DNA from: Elusimicrobiota bacterium
GTDB lineage: Bacteria; Elusimicrobiota; Elusimicrobia; FEN-1173
Length of the DNA: 64,000 nt
NCBI GenBank assembly: GCA_016715645.1
Contig: JADJZR010000028.1
Coordinates: 248,001-312,000 of the forward strand
Direction: 5' to 3'
This document shows, one piece after another, positions 17,226 to 25,866 of this stretch (position 1 is the stretch's first letter; each line of letters opens with the position of its first letter). The notes under the pieces are model-generated. The model was not told the origin of the DNA, made no database searches, and saw only the letters and a list, made by a program, of their open reading frames with translations. Made by a program: the position numbers and the translations under genes.

Positions 17226-17398
17226 GTAACTACTCAGGTTGCCTGTCGTCTGCGACGAAAAGCAAGCTTTTCCTTCTCCTCTTGGGAGAAGGTGGCCCGG
17301 AGGGGCGGATGAGGGAGTGGCTTTCTCAATCGACGGAAAGGCAGTTCCCTCACCCTGCCCTCTCCCAAGAGGAGAGGGAAAGACACCTGAGTAGTTAC
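17226..17398 (+). mobile_element. MITE with IS66-type ends
   Basis: 173 bp, non-coding. Perfect 14-bp terminal inverted repeats (GTAACTACTCAGGT at 17226-17239 and its complement at 17385-17398) are flanked by a perfect 8-bp target duplication AAATTTTA (17218-17225 and 17399-17406). Internally there are two near-palindromes (17272-17292 and 17358-17378) that also pair with each other, so the whole element can fold into one long hairpin. IS66-family elements begin with GTAA and make 8-bp duplications, so a non-autonomous IS66 derivative is likely. Confidence 0.8.
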
Positions 17399-17433
17399 AA
17401 ATTTTATTCATGCCATTCATTCGGAGGTGAGCT

Positions 17434-18477
17434 GTGATTATTAACGTGTTGCGCGTGTTGGTGGGGTTGGCGGGACCTTTGATCGGATACACCCAAGTGT
17501 CAGCGGACCTGAAGGGGGTCTTGGTGGGGGTGTGCGCCGCCGGGTTTATTATCGGCGTTGAATTGTTGGTGGAACGGATTCCCTTGGACGCGATCATTTC
17601 CGCGGTGATCGGCGCGGTGATGGGTTTGGTGGCCGCTCGGTTAATCAATTGGTCCGTGTTCTTGCTGGATAACGCGGCCCTGTACGGATGGGTTCAGAAA
17701 TATTCTCTCGTCACCCATTTTGTCATGGCCGCATTGGGGGTGATGATCGCCATTCAGAAACGATCCGAGCTGGAACTCCTGGACCGCGACTTGATCGTGA
17801 AAGGCGGCAAAAAGAAGTCGTTGAGCACGTACCTGGTGGACACGTCGGTGTTGATCGACGGGCGGATTGCCGATATTTGCGACACCAAATTTGTCGCTGG
17901 AACGTTGGTGGTCCCTCGGTTTATTTTGCGGGAACTTCAAGCGGTCTCGGATTCCGGCGACGGGGCCAAACGGGCCCGGGGACGGCGGGGCTTGGACATT
18001 TTGGCGCGGCTCCAAGAAAACGCGGATCTGCCGGTGAAGCTTTTTGATAAAGATTTTCCGGACATTAAGGAAGTCGACGCCAAATTGGTGGCGCTGGCCA
18101 AAGATTTGGGCGCGCGGGTGTTGACAACGGATTTTAACCTGAACAAGGTGGCTTCCCTGCAGGGGATCACGGTCCTTAACGTGAACGATTTGGCCAACGC
18201 CTTAAAACCCGTGGTGTTGCCCGGAGAACCCATGACCCTGTTTGTTCTCAAAGAGGGCAAAGAGCGTGAACAAGGGGTGGCCTATCTGGACGACGGTACC
18301 ATGGTGGTGGTGGAAGACGGTCGTCGGGCCATCGGCCAAAAGGTTAAAGTGTCGGTCACCTCTATCTTGCAAACCTCAGCGGGTCGGTTGATCTTCGCCA
18401 AACTCCAGAAAGGCGGGGCCGTCGACGCCGCCCCGGCCGGGGGACCGGCAGAACAGGCCGCCCATCCCGACCTTTGA
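17434..18477 (+). CDS. Membrane PIN-TRAM domain protein (YacL-like)
   Basis: 347 aa. Four hydrophobic segments fill residues 1-115. A PIN domain follows (YLVDTSVLIDGRIADI, LREL, GRRGLDIL, LTTDFNLNKVA) with the acidic residues of a metal-dependent RNase, then a C-terminal TRAM domain (KEGKEREQGVAYLDDGTMVVVEDG), which suggests RNA binding. YacL-type proteins sit between radA and ispD in many Firmicutes, as here. The start is the GTG at 17434 after GGAGG. The MITE lies just upstream. Confidence 0.9.
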   Translation: MIINVLRVLVGLAGPLIGYTQVSADLKGVLVGVCAAGFIIGVELLVERIPLDAIISAVIGAVMGLVAARLINWSVFLLDNAALYGWVQKYSLVTHFVMAALGVMIAIQKRSELELLDRDLIVKGGKKKSLSTYLVDTSVLIDGRIADICDTKFVAGTLVVPRFILRELQAVSDSGDGAKRARGRRGLDILARLQENADLPVKLFDKDFPDIKEVDAKLVALAKDLGARVLTTDFNLNKVASLQGITVLNVNDLANALKPVVLPGEPMTLFVLKEGKEREQGVAYLDDGTMVVVEDGRRAIGQKVKVSVTSILQTSAGRLIFAKLQKGGAVDAAPAGGPAEQAAHPDL

Positions 18478-18484
18478 TACGGTC

Positions 18485-19165
18485 TTGAACGTTTCCGTTG
18501 TTTTATTGGCGGCGGGCGCCGGCCGGCGGTTTGGAAAACAAAAACAGTTTTTGGGTTTAAAGGGCCGACCGTTGTTTCACTGGCCGCTGAGCACGTTCCA
18601 CCGGGTGAGGTCTGTTAAAGAGGTCGTGCTGGTGGTGCCGGCGGACCGGGTCGCTTGGGCCAAACACCACGCGGCGCGCCACGGGTTCAGTAAGGTGGCG
18701 GCGGTGGTCGCCGGCGGGGTCCAACGGGCCGATTCGGTCAGACGGGGATTGGGCGCGTTGAGCAACAACTTCGACGTGGTGTTGATCCACGATTCGGCCC
18801 GGCCGTTGGTGACCCCGGACATTGTCAGGCGGGTGGCCCAGGCGGCTTACCGATGCGGCGCCGCGTTGGCGGCCCGGCCGGTGGCCGACACGATTAAAGG
18901 GGCTCGGGAAAAGGGCGGACGGTTTTATGTGAATCGGACGGTCCCTCGGGGAGGATTGTGGTTGGCTCAAACGCCCCAAGGGTTTCGTCGGGACCTGGCG
19001 GAACGCGTGGCGCCCCGGTTGTCGGCGACGTTGACCGACGACGTTCAGGCCGCCGAACGGTTGGGAGTTCCCGTTGAGTTGGTGGCAGGGTCGGCCGCTA
19101 ATTTTAAGGTCACCGTGCCGGAAGATTTCCATTTGTGCCGCGCACTCTTTAACGCTGGGGAGTGA
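18485..19165 (+). CDS. ispD: 2-C-methyl-D-erythritol 4-phosphate cytidylyltransferase
   Basis: 226 aa. Third step of the non-mevalonate isoprenoid pathway: CTP + MEP to CDP-ME. Visible motifs are the N-terminal nucleotide-binding loop VLLAAGAGRRFGKQKQF, IHDSARPLV, PVADTIK, QTPQGFRRDL and TDDVQAAERLG. The TTG start at 18485 lies 7 nt after the previous stop. The next gene, ispF, encodes a later step of the same pathway. Confidence 0.94.
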   Translation: MNVSVVLLAAGAGRRFGKQKQFLGLKGRPLFHWPLSTFHRVRSVKEVVLVVPADRVAWAKHHAARHGFSKVAAVVAGGVQRADSVRRGLGALSNNFDVVLIHDSARPLVTPDIVRRVAQAAYRCGAALAARPVADTIKGAREKGGRFYVNRTVPRGGLWLAQTPQGFRRDLAERVAPRLSATLTDDVQAAERLGVPVELVAGSAANFKVTVPEDFHLCRALFNAGE

Positions 19166-19168
19166 TTC

Positions 19169-19642
19169 ATGTCCTACGTGGGGATGGGATACGATAGTCA
19201 TCGATTTGTGAAAGGGCGTCCGTTGATGTTGGGGGGCGTCCGGGTTCCCTTCGAAAAAGGGTTGGCGGGCCATTCCGATGCGGATGTTGTTTTGCACGCG
19301 GTGATCGACGCTCTGTTGGGCGCGGCGGGAATGGGCGATATTGGGACGTTTTATTCCGATGAAGAGGCCCGCTGGAAAAACGCCGACAGTCTGCTTTTGT
19401 TGGCGGACACCTTCCGGCGGTTGAACCGGCGGTTGCGTGTGGTCAATGTCGACGTGACCGTGTTGGCCGAAGAACCGCGTCTGGGCCCCTACAAAAACCG
19501 CATGCGGGCCAAAATGGCCCGCGTGTTAAAGATGTCCGTGGATCGTGTGAACGTAAAAGCCAAATCCAACGAAGGCATGGGCTGGGTCGGCCGAAAGGAA
19601 GGAATGGCCGCCCTGGCCACCTGCGCATTGGAAAAAATATGA
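19169..19642 (+). CDS. ispF: 2-C-methyl-D-erythritol 2,4-cyclodiphosphate synthase
   Basis: 157 aa. Converts CDP-ME 2-phosphate to MEcPP. Zinc and substrate residues are visible in GMGYDSHRF (Asp and His), AGHSDADVVLHAVIDALLGAAGMGDIG and NVKAKSNEGMGWVGRKEG. It starts 3 nt after ispD and ends in an ATGA overlap with cysS. Trimeric enzyme, zinc dependent, by family knowledge. Confidence 0.95.
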   Translation: MSYVGMGYDSHRFVKGRPLMLGGVRVPFEKGLAGHSDADVVLHAVIDALLGAAGMGDIGTFYSDEEARWKNADSLLLLADTFRRLNRRLRVVNVDVTVLAEEPRLGPYKNRMRAKMARVLKMSVDRVNVKAKSNEGMGWVGRKEGMAALATCALEKI

Positions 19643-21072
19643 CAACAGCGGCGTTGAAATTCCTGAACACCTTGACCGGCAAAGAAGAGCCCTTTGTTCC
19701 TTTGGAACCGGGAAAAATAAAAATGTATGTGTGCGGCGTGACGCCCTACGACGAATGCCACTTGGGCCACGCGCGTTGTTACGTGACGTTCGATTTTGTG
19801 CGGCGGGCGTTGGGGCGCTTGGGTTATCAGGTGACCTGCGTGCAGAATTTCACTGACATCGACGACAAAATCATCCAGCGCGCCCGCGAGCGAGGTGAAA
19901 CCCCGTCGGCGTTGGCGGAGCGATACATTTCCGACTATTTCGACAAAATGGACCGGCTGAATGTTCGCCGGGCCGATGCCTACCCCCGGGTGACGGCGCA
20001 TGTGCCGGCGGTGGTGGCGTTTATCGAGCGACTGGTGGCCAAAAAGTTAGCGTATGTGGCGGACGGCGATGTTTTCTACGCGGTTCGGAAGTTTCCCCGA
20101 TACGGGCGGCTTTCCAAACGAGATCCCGACGAACTGATTTCCGGTGCCCGGGTGGACGTGGATGTCCGCAAACAGGATCCTTTGGATTTCGCCCTGTGGA
20201 AAGCGGCGAAACCCGGCGAGCCTTCGTGGCCGTCGCCGTGGGGGCCTGGGCGGCCGGGGTGGCACATCGAATGTTCGGTCATGAGCTTGACGGTGTTGGG
20301 CGGGGACACGTTTGATATTCACGGGGGCGGTCAAGACTTAATTTTTCCCCACCACGAAAACGAAATCGCCCAATCTGAAGGCGCTACGGGAAAACCGTTC
20401 GCGCGCTATTGGATTCACAATGGGTTCGTGACCGTGAACAAAGAGAAAATGTCCAAGTCTCTGGGCAACTTTTTCACCTTGGGCGACATTTTCAAGTCCC
20501 ACGATCCGCGAACGGTTCGATTTTTTCTGTTGTCCCACCACTACCGGGGGCCCCTGGAATATTCCGAGGACCAACTGGCCAACGCCAAAACCCAACTGGC
20601 GGAAATCGACGACGATCTGCAACGGCTGGACGCGGTGCTAAAAAATCCCGAGGCGGTGAAACCCAAAGAGGAAAAAAAGCTCCGCCTTCTCTTGGAAAGT
20701 TTCGACGCCCGCGTGGACCAGGCCTTGGCCGAAAACTTCAATTCGCCTCGGGTGATCGCCTTGCTGTTCGAGTTGTTGGGTGAGCTGAAAGCCCGGGTGG
20801 CCAAAGGCAAACCGGTGTGGGGTGACGGGTTGGAGAGGGGAATGTCTCTTCTTCGCAAAACGTTGGATGACGTGTTGGGCATTGCGTCCGCCGCGCCGAC
20901 TCCCGCGGCAGACGAGGAAGAAGACGCCATTGTGTATTTGGTGGAACAACGGCAACAAGCCCGGCAGGCCAAGAATTGGGCCGAAGCCGATCGGTTGCGC
21001 GCCGAACTGGCCGCCCGCCAGGTTGTTTTGGAAGATACGCCCCAAGGACCCCGCTGGTGGAAGAAAAAGTAG
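19639..21072 (+). CDS. cysS: Cysteinyl-tRNA synthetase
   Basis: 477 aa, class I synthetase. The HIGH motif appears as HLGHAR (residues 38-43) and the KMSKS motif as KMSKSLGN near residue 270. The zinc-binding residues (CGVTPYDE, HIECSVMS, HHENEIAQ) are present. The C-terminal DALR-type helical domain ends with KNWAEADRLRAEL. It charges tRNA-Cys. The ATG overlaps the ispF stop; the 3' end overlaps rlmB by 16 nt. Confidence 0.95.
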   Translation: MTTAALKFLNTLTGKEEPFVPLEPGKIKMYVCGVTPYDECHLGHARCYVTFDFVRRALGRLGYQVTCVQNFTDIDDKIIQRARERGETPSALAERYISDYFDKMDRLNVRRADAYPRVTAHVPAVVAFIERLVAKKLAYVADGDVFYAVRKFPRYGRLSKRDPDELISGARVDVDVRKQDPLDFALWKAAKPGEPSWPSPWGPGRPGWHIECSVMSLTVLGGDTFDIHGGGQDLIFPHHENEIAQSEGATGKPFARYWIHNGFVTVNKEKMSKSLGNFFTLGDIFKSHDPRTVRFFLLSHHYRGPLEYSEDQLANAKTQLAEIDDDLQRLDAVLKNPEAVKPKEEKKLRLLLESFDARVDQALAENFNSPRVIALLFELLGELKARVAKGKPVWGDGLERGMSLLRKTLDDVLGIASAAPTPAADEEEDAIVYLVEQRQQARQAKNWAEADRLRAELAARQVVLEDTPQGPRWWKKK

Positions 21073-21788
21073 ATCGGTCCGATCTGGTTTTTGGTCGCCA
21101 TCCGGTGGTGGCCGCGCTCAAGGCCGGACAGGTGAACAAACTGTGGATTCTTCGCGGACCCGGTGGGTCCGCGATCAACGAATTGGTTCAGTTGGCCCGG
21201 GAACAGCGGGTGGTGTTTCAATGGGTGGACCGACGGCGCATGGCGGCCCTCGCGCCGGGGTCGGTTCACCAGGGCGTGGTGGCCCGCACGTCGAGCTACG
21301 CGTATCAAACCCTAGACGATTTGTGGGCGTTGGGACGGCCGGACCCGGTTCTGGTTTTGGACGGTATCACCGACCCCCACAATTTGGGCGCTATTTTAAG
21401 AAACGCGGCTTTTTTCGGCGCCGGGGGAGTGATTGTTCCCCGTTGGCGGTCTGCGGGGTTGACGGGCGCGGTGGCCAAAGCGGCCGCGGGTACCCTGGGC
21501 CTGGTGCCGGTGGTGCAAGTGGCCAACACGGCCCAGACGTTGCTGGAGCTTAAAGATAAAGGCTACTGGGTTTACGGAGCCGACGCCGGCGGTGGATCGT
21601 GTCAAAAAGCCGAGGTCACCCGCCCCGCGGCTTTGGTAATCGGGGCGGAGGGAGAAGGACTGCATCGACTGGTGCGGGAACGGTGCGACCATTTGCTGGC
21701 GATTCCTGGAGCGGGGGGCGTGTCCTCGCTCAACGCCTCCTGTGCCACCGCGGTCCTACTCTACGAACTGTCCCGTTTATCCCAATAG
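21057..21788 (+). CDS. rlmB: 23S rRNA 2'-O-ribose methyltransferase, SpoU/TrmH family
   Basis: 243 aa. An N-terminal substrate-binding domain (LVFGRHPVVAALKAG) and the trefoil-knot SPOUT domain with VLDGITDPHNLGAILRNAAFFG, ALVIGAEGEGLHRLVRERCD and SSLNASCATAVLLYEL. These are the three SpoU motifs for AdoMet binding and catalysis. RlmB methylates G2251 of 23S rRNA in E. coli. The GTG at 21057 is chosen because it directly precedes the conserved region; the longer upstream frame is inside cysS. The cysS-rlmB order is common. Confidence 0.92.
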   Translation: MEEKVDRSDLVFGRHPVVAALKAGQVNKLWILRGPGGSAINELVQLAREQRVVFQWVDRRRMAALAPGSVHQGVVARTSSYAYQTLDDLWALGRPDPVLVLDGITDPHNLGAILRNAAFFGAGGVIVPRWRSAGLTGAVAKAAAGTLGLVPVVQVANTAQTLLELKDKGYWVYGADAGGGSCQKAEVTRPAALVIGAEGEGLHRLVRERCDHLLAIPGAGGVSSLNASCATAVLLYELSRLSQ

Positions 21789-21820
21789 GGTTTATGTGCA
21801 ATTCCGTAGTTAACCCCATT

Positions 21821-21851
21821 ACAGTTTGGCATTCTCTCAAGGCCAAACTGT
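21821..21851 (+). terminator. Stem-loop after rlmB
   Basis: A perfect 10-bp inverted repeat (21821-21830 and 21842-21851) with an 11-nt loop, 33 nt after the rlmB stop. No clear T-run follows, so an intrinsic terminator is possible but not certain. The rest of 21852-22077 has no gene; it holds the sigma-54-like promoter listed separately. Confidence 0.4.
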
Positions 21852-21917
21852 CGCATCGTATTTGTTGCAATAAGGCGATTCGGGCGTTCTAACGTCTTAG
21901 TTCCCGCCCCGGGATTT

Positions 21918-21934
21918 TTGGCTTGTCCGTCGCA
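21918..21934 (+). promoter_or_regulatory. Candidate sigma-54 (-24/-12) promoter
   Basis: TTGGCTTGTCCGTCGCA: the GG (21920-21921) and GC (21932-21933) dinucleotides are separated by exactly 10 nt, and most flanking bases match TTGGCAC-N5-TTGCA. The predicted start is near 21945, about 130 nt before the FG-GAP gene. A sigma-54-like factor is encoded at 5.4 kb. Confidence 0.45.
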
Positions 21935-22077
21935 TGTGATGAGGGTGGAGATGGTAAATTGGGGGTCATCAAGATTCCCCTGGTTAAATAGTAGGCGAAG
22001 AACTTACAAACATGGTTTCTGATCGTGGACGTTTGGGGGAAGGGTTAAGGAAGCCCTCCCCTGCTTGGGAGGCCGTC

Positions 22078-23937
22078 ATGGTTAGCCAGAAAAATTCAAT
22101 GGGATCGATTTTTTCCTTTCTTTTCTGTCGGGCGGTCTTCCTTTTTGCTGTTCCCCAGCTCCTCCAAGCCCAGGACGCCGAACGGTTCATTCCTGTTCCC
22201 ATCATTGGGGTTGGCGGTCCCCACTGGTATGCGTCGGACAACCGTTCATTTTTCTGCAATATTATTGACATGGCGGCCGTGGACATGGACAACGACGACG
22301 ACATGGACGTGGTGTTGTTGTCTGGAGCGCCCGGCATTTACCTGAACAATCAACATGTCCCACTGAGGGAGGCTTACAATGTGAACCCCTCAACATCGAT
22401 ACTGAGAACTTTTCTCCAGTCCGGAGATTTTCTTTACGGCCGCGGCCTAATGATCCCGGTGGGTGACCCCAGTCTTTCGCCCAACCGGCTGGCCGGAGGA
22501 AGTGATTTGGCGTGGTTGGAGAATGACGGGTTCGGACATTTTGCCCTGCATTATATCCCCACCCCAATTGCGTTTGTAAGCCCGCGGACCCTCCGAGTCG
22601 GCAACATGGATCGAGGGGACGGAAACAACACGCCGGATTTGGTGGTCTGGGACAGAACTGCCGTGTATTGGTTTAAAAATACAGATAACGCCATAAACAT
22701 AGTCCAACATACAATTGCCCGAAATACTGTTTGGGGACAAGATATCGCAACAGGTTTTGACCGAAGCTTCGGCGCGCTTGGAGACTTGGACGGTGACGAG
22801 AACCTTGACGTAATTGTTGGGGCAGAAAGCTCCGGAGGATTTGGGGAATACGAGGTGCTCCCCGTCTGCAATGGAATTCCGGTCGTAAGCGGTAACCCTC
22901 AAGACAACCCACTGATTCATTTTTACCCTGGAGGGCCCAACGGCCCGCCTGTAGTAACGCCAACAGGAGTCTACTCCCATTTGGGAGGAACCCCCTCCGG
23001 CACGGAGGCAGGTTCGAGTGCGAGAGGGATCTGGATCGAGGCCCCGAATCCCCTTCCACCTTGCGTCGCCACCGATGCCCCGGGATGGCGAAGGATGGGA
23101 GCCACTGCTGTCTATCAAATATTTGCCGACGATTTTAACAATGATGGCATAGTCGACATCTATACGCCGAGCCTATCGGCCCGCCTTTTAATTAATTTGA
23201 GAAGCACAAATCCAGCCTTTGGAGGCCGCGTCTTTAGAGAAACCCTTGTGGGCGATCCAGGTGGTTTTTTTGGATCCGCTCGCGGGGCATACGGTGACTT
23301 GGACAGAAATGGGTTATTAGACGATTTTATCGCGGTGGATAACGATGGTCTAAAACTATTGAAGGAGAGTAATTACCCAGCCGAATTTCCGGGGGCGGTA
23401 TCAATCACCTTGGGTCATGGAAGGGTGTTTGGCACCGCATTATTGGCCGACATGAACAACGACGGGAATCTCGATGTGGTCCTGGCCAGCGAAAGAAACG
23501 AATTCACAGACGATTACCGATTACTGGGACGGGATTGCATGGTAGAGATCTGGGCTTCGCGTCACACCGGCAATCCCCTACCAGATGGTTATAGTCTCGA
23601 CGAAATGAATTGGGACCGGGTTCCGCTCGTGGAGTCGACAATTATAGACAAGACTCGCGCTCCCATCGAAATCGGCCTCCCCGGGTATCCCCAAACGGCC
23701 ATGGCGATCGCGGACTTCGATGGCGACGGGGATATGGACGTTATGCGGTCAAGCCGTTTCGCGCCGTTGGTCCTGTTTCAAAATGCGTGGAACACTCAAC
23801 GCTATGTCCGCATTGAAACGACGGTCACCCGGGGAAACATTTCCCAGACGACCAACTCCTTCATTTCCGTGCGGGGAAGCACGAGCACCGTGGTGCCCCT
23901 TGACCGACGGGTGGCGGGAGCGGTGGGGGGAATATGA
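22078..23937 (+). CDS. Exported FG-GAP/VCBS repeat protein
   Basis: 619 aa. The signal peptide runs to about LLQAQ. At least five FG-GAP-type repeats with Ca-binding DxDxDGxxD loops are visible (VDMDNDDDMDVVLLSG, GDLDGDENLDVIVGAE, DDFNNDGIVDIYTP, ADMNNDGNLDVVLASE, ADFDGDGDMDVMRSS), consistent with a beta-propeller on the cell surface. The start at 22078 follows GGGAGG; the in-frame ATG at 22012 would add 22 residues before the signal peptide. Its stop overlaps the next gene (ATGA), which encodes a pseudopilin, so it may be the tip or the cargo of that pilus-like machine. Confidence 0.78.
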   Translation: MVSQKNSMGSIFSFLFCRAVFLFAVPQLLQAQDAERFIPVPIIGVGGPHWYASDNRSFFCNIIDMAAVDMDNDDDMDVVLLSGAPGIYLNNQHVPLREAYNVNPSTSILRTFLQSGDFLYGRGLMIPVGDPSLSPNRLAGGSDLAWLENDGFGHFALHYIPTPIAFVSPRTLRVGNMDRGDGNNTPDLVVWDRTAVYWFKNTDNAINIVQHTIARNTVWGQDIATGFDRSFGALGDLDGDENLDVIVGAESSGGFGEYEVLPVCNGIPVVSGNPQDNPLIHFYPGGPNGPPVVTPTGVYSHLGGTPSGTEAGSSARGIWIEAPNPLPPCVATDAPGWRRMGATAVYQIFADDFNNDGIVDIYTPSLSARLLINLRSTNPAFGGRVFRETLVGDPGGFFGSARGAYGDLDRNGLLDDFIAVDNDGLKLLKESNYPAEFPGAVSITLGHGRVFGTALLADMNNDGNLDVVLASERNEFTDDYRLLGRDCMVEIWASRHTGNPLPDGYSLDEMNWDRVPLVESTIIDKTRAPIEIGLPGYPQTAMAIADFDGDGDMDVMRSSRFAPLVLFQNAWNTQRYVRIETTVTRGNISQTTNSFISVRGSTSTVVPLDRRVAGAVGGI

Positions 23938-24971
23938 CCCCACGGGCCCGCGGGATCACGTTGGTCGAGGTTATCATCGCCTCCGCTGTTTTCGCCATCT
24001 TGATGGCGGGGATCGGAATGGTCATAAAAAACTTTGCCCTGGGCGCCCGAATCCTCGCCCGAGACACGCCGCTTCAACATGATTTGGATTTTGCCATCCA
24101 CGTCATTGAAAAAGATCTTTTGTCCTCTTCCCGGAACTCGGTGATGAACCTTCTTCCGGACCCTGGTTTTGAAACTCTTCTCGTGGCCACGGGCACCGCC
24201 CCTCTTTCCGGGCGGTGGGTGGCCGACCCTTACCGAATGGACCCCTTAACTCCCAGAAACAACACCATCGGTCACATCACCGCGGACTTTCGATTGGTGC
24301 GCAACCGATCGCGGGCCATGGTTCTCACCTCGTTCGGAGCGGAGTATGCCGTGAATGGGCCTCCCCTCTTTCTTCCTGCGGGGGAGTACGCCCTGGGCGG
24401 CTGGGTGGCCCGGCAGATGGGTGGATCCCACAATAGACGGGGAGGCCTGAGATTACTAGAAGTAAACACCCTAATCGAGGAACTCGATACAAACAATACT
24501 TCTTGGGAATGGTTGGCCCAGGCATTTTCTTCTACGGGAAACAATTATCGGGTCACGCTGTTCGTCAGTGATCAGGGGCCGGACATCGTGACGTCTTTTA
24601 TTTTCGATGACGTTTACCTGGGCCCCCTCTCGCAAACGCTCACGCCGGGCGATGGGGAAACCGTGGAGTTTCTCCGGGTCAATCCCGCAAACGGATCGCT
24701 TCAACGGATCAGATACCAACTCCTCCCCTGGAACAATTCGGGTCGGATGGTCCGTTCCATCGTGCCCGCCGTTGGACCACCGGTTTCGGCCGGGGCGGAC
24801 ATCAAAAATGTCCGCCTCTTTTCCGTGGGGTGGTTGGGAGGAGCGGCGTCCATGACAACGGAAGGGACCAACCAGCCGCTGAGCGTGCGCATCGAATGCG
24901 GCCCGGTCGCGGCGGCCGATCTGAAAACGGTCCGGACGATGGACCTGACGATTTTTCCCCTTACCCCATGA
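23934..24971 (+). CDS. Large pseudopilin (GspJ/PilW-like) with inserted beta-sandwich-like domain
   Basis: 345 aa. The prepilin motif RG|ITLVEVIIASAVFAILMAG has the +5 Glu. After the helix a GspJ-like helix follows (LQHDLDFAIHVIEKDLLSSS). Residues about 70-225 look like an inserted carbohydrate-binding-type jelly roll: it opens with LLPDPGFETL and closes with FIFDDVYLGPLS, as in CBM4/9 or discoidin-like modules. The C-terminal part (GETVEFLRV...RIRYQLLPWNNSGRMVRSI) returns to the minor-pseudopilin pattern. Genes on both sides overlap by 4 nt. Confidence 0.78.
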   Translation: MTPRARGITLVEVIIASAVFAILMAGIGMVIKNFALGARILARDTPLQHDLDFAIHVIEKDLLSSSRNSVMNLLPDPGFETLLVATGTAPLSGRWVADPYRMDPLTPRNNTIGHITADFRLVRNRSRAMVLTSFGAEYAVNGPPLFLPAGEYALGGWVARQMGGSHNRRGGLRLLEVNTLIEELDTNNTSWEWLAQAFSSTGNNYRVTLFVSDQGPDIVTSFIFDDVYLGPLSQTLTPGDGETVEFLRVNPANGSLQRIRYQLLPWNNSGRMVRSIVPAVGPPVSAGADIKNVRLFSVGWLGGAASMTTEGTNQPLSVRIECGPVAAADLKTVRTMDLTIFPLTP

Positions 24972-25372
24972 AACGGCGCCACCCCAAAGGGTTTTCGCTC
25001 ATCGAGGCGCTGATCGCGCTGGTGGTGATGGCCCTGTGCGTGATCCCGTTAACCTTTTTAATGACGAAAACCGTCCGCGCTCCGCAAGAATCTTGGGAAC
25101 AAACGATGGCGGTCCTGAAGGCTCAAGAACTGATGGACCAAATCCGAGCGACTCCCTGGGCCGACCTTGGGGGCTGGAACGGGCACACCGACGTTTCCGA
25201 TTCTTTTACGCGGCAAGTGACGGTTCGATTTGTGGCGTTGGAAGATGTCGCCGGCGTCTGGACCATTGGGCATTCCCTAAACCCCACGAGGACAAGACAG
25301 GTCATCATCCGGGTGACGGGACTCGGGGTGAAAAATAAAACTCTCACCACCCTCTATACCAATACGGAATAG
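24968..25372 (+). CDS. Pseudopilin (GspI/PilV-like)
   Basis: 134 aa. Basic leader MKRRHPKG then the cleavage site G|FSLIEALIALVVMALCVIPL with Glu at +5. The rest (QELMDQIRATPWADLGGWNG...VIIRVTGLGVKNKTLTTLYT) fits a minor pseudopilin of the GspI/PilV kind. The ATG overlaps the preceding stop (ATGA). It probably helps to start pseudopilus assembly together with its neighbours. Confidence 0.82.
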   Translation: MKRRHPKGFSLIEALIALVVMALCVIPLTFLMTKTVRAPQESWEQTMAVLKAQELMDQIRATPWADLGGWNGHTDVSDSFTRQVTVRFVALEDVAGVWTIGHSLNPTRTRQVIIRVTGLGVKNKTLTTLYTNTE

Positions 25373-25374
25373 CC

Positions 25375-25716
25375 ATGGCCCTCTCTCGCCCCGTTCCCCG
25401 CCGTTCTTTTCCCCGCCAGCGCGGAGCCGTCTCTTTGCTCATCGTTTTCGGTCTGGTCATTATGCTCCCCCTGACCCTCATGTTTGTTCGTTGGCTGAAC
25501 ATTCATCGAAAACAGTTGACCCACTCGAGCGTCAAATTGAAGAATGCCTATGCCTGCCAGGGCGCCTCCGCGGAAGTGGAACGCATGCTGTTGGTCAACG
25601 GACAAAACCAGCTCAACCTTCTCACCACCTGGGTCCGCGGTCAAACGGCGTCGTTTTCCTTGGTCTTGGATTCTTCCACCACCGTAACGGTCAACTTGAC
25701 CCACGAAGGCCCTTGA
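25375..25716 (+). CDS. PilX/GspK-like minor pilin-like membrane protein
   Basis: 113 aa. An Arg-rich start, then RQRGAVSLLIVFGLVIMLPL, a hydrophobic helix resembling the GspK/PilX N-terminus (QRGVALL) without the strict +5 Glu. The remainder is short and strand-rich. It follows the previous gene by 2 nt and completes a four-gene operon (surface FG-GAP protein plus three pseudopilin-like proteins). No secretin or ATPase gene is nearby, so the machine must be encoded elsewhere. Confidence 0.6.
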   Translation: MALSRPVPRRSFPRQRGAVSLLIVFGLVIMLPLTLMFVRWLNIHRKQLTHSSVKLKNAYACQGASAEVERMLLVNGQNQLNLLTTWVRGQTASFSLVLDSSTTVTVNLTHEGP

Positions 25717-25785
25717 CCCCACCTTTTCGTCGAATCCCGCGATCCGACTGGGAATTCGGGTAGGGGACGGGAACGGACCCGCCCC

Positions 25786-25816
25786 TTGGGCCGATGATTT
25801 TAAAATTTGCTAGACT
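25786..25816 (+). promoter_or_regulatory. Candidate promoter of the DASS transporter
   Basis: TTGGGC (25786-25791), a long 19-nt spacer and TAGACT (25811-25816), the same -10 as in front of rpsF and the sigma-54-like gene. Predicted +1 is near 25823, leaving a 44-nt leader with GGAGA before the ATG. Confidence 0.45.
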
Positions 25817-25866
25817 TCCCCTCTGTTGCCGATCCGTATTTGATTTATCTTAATTCTGGAGACATC

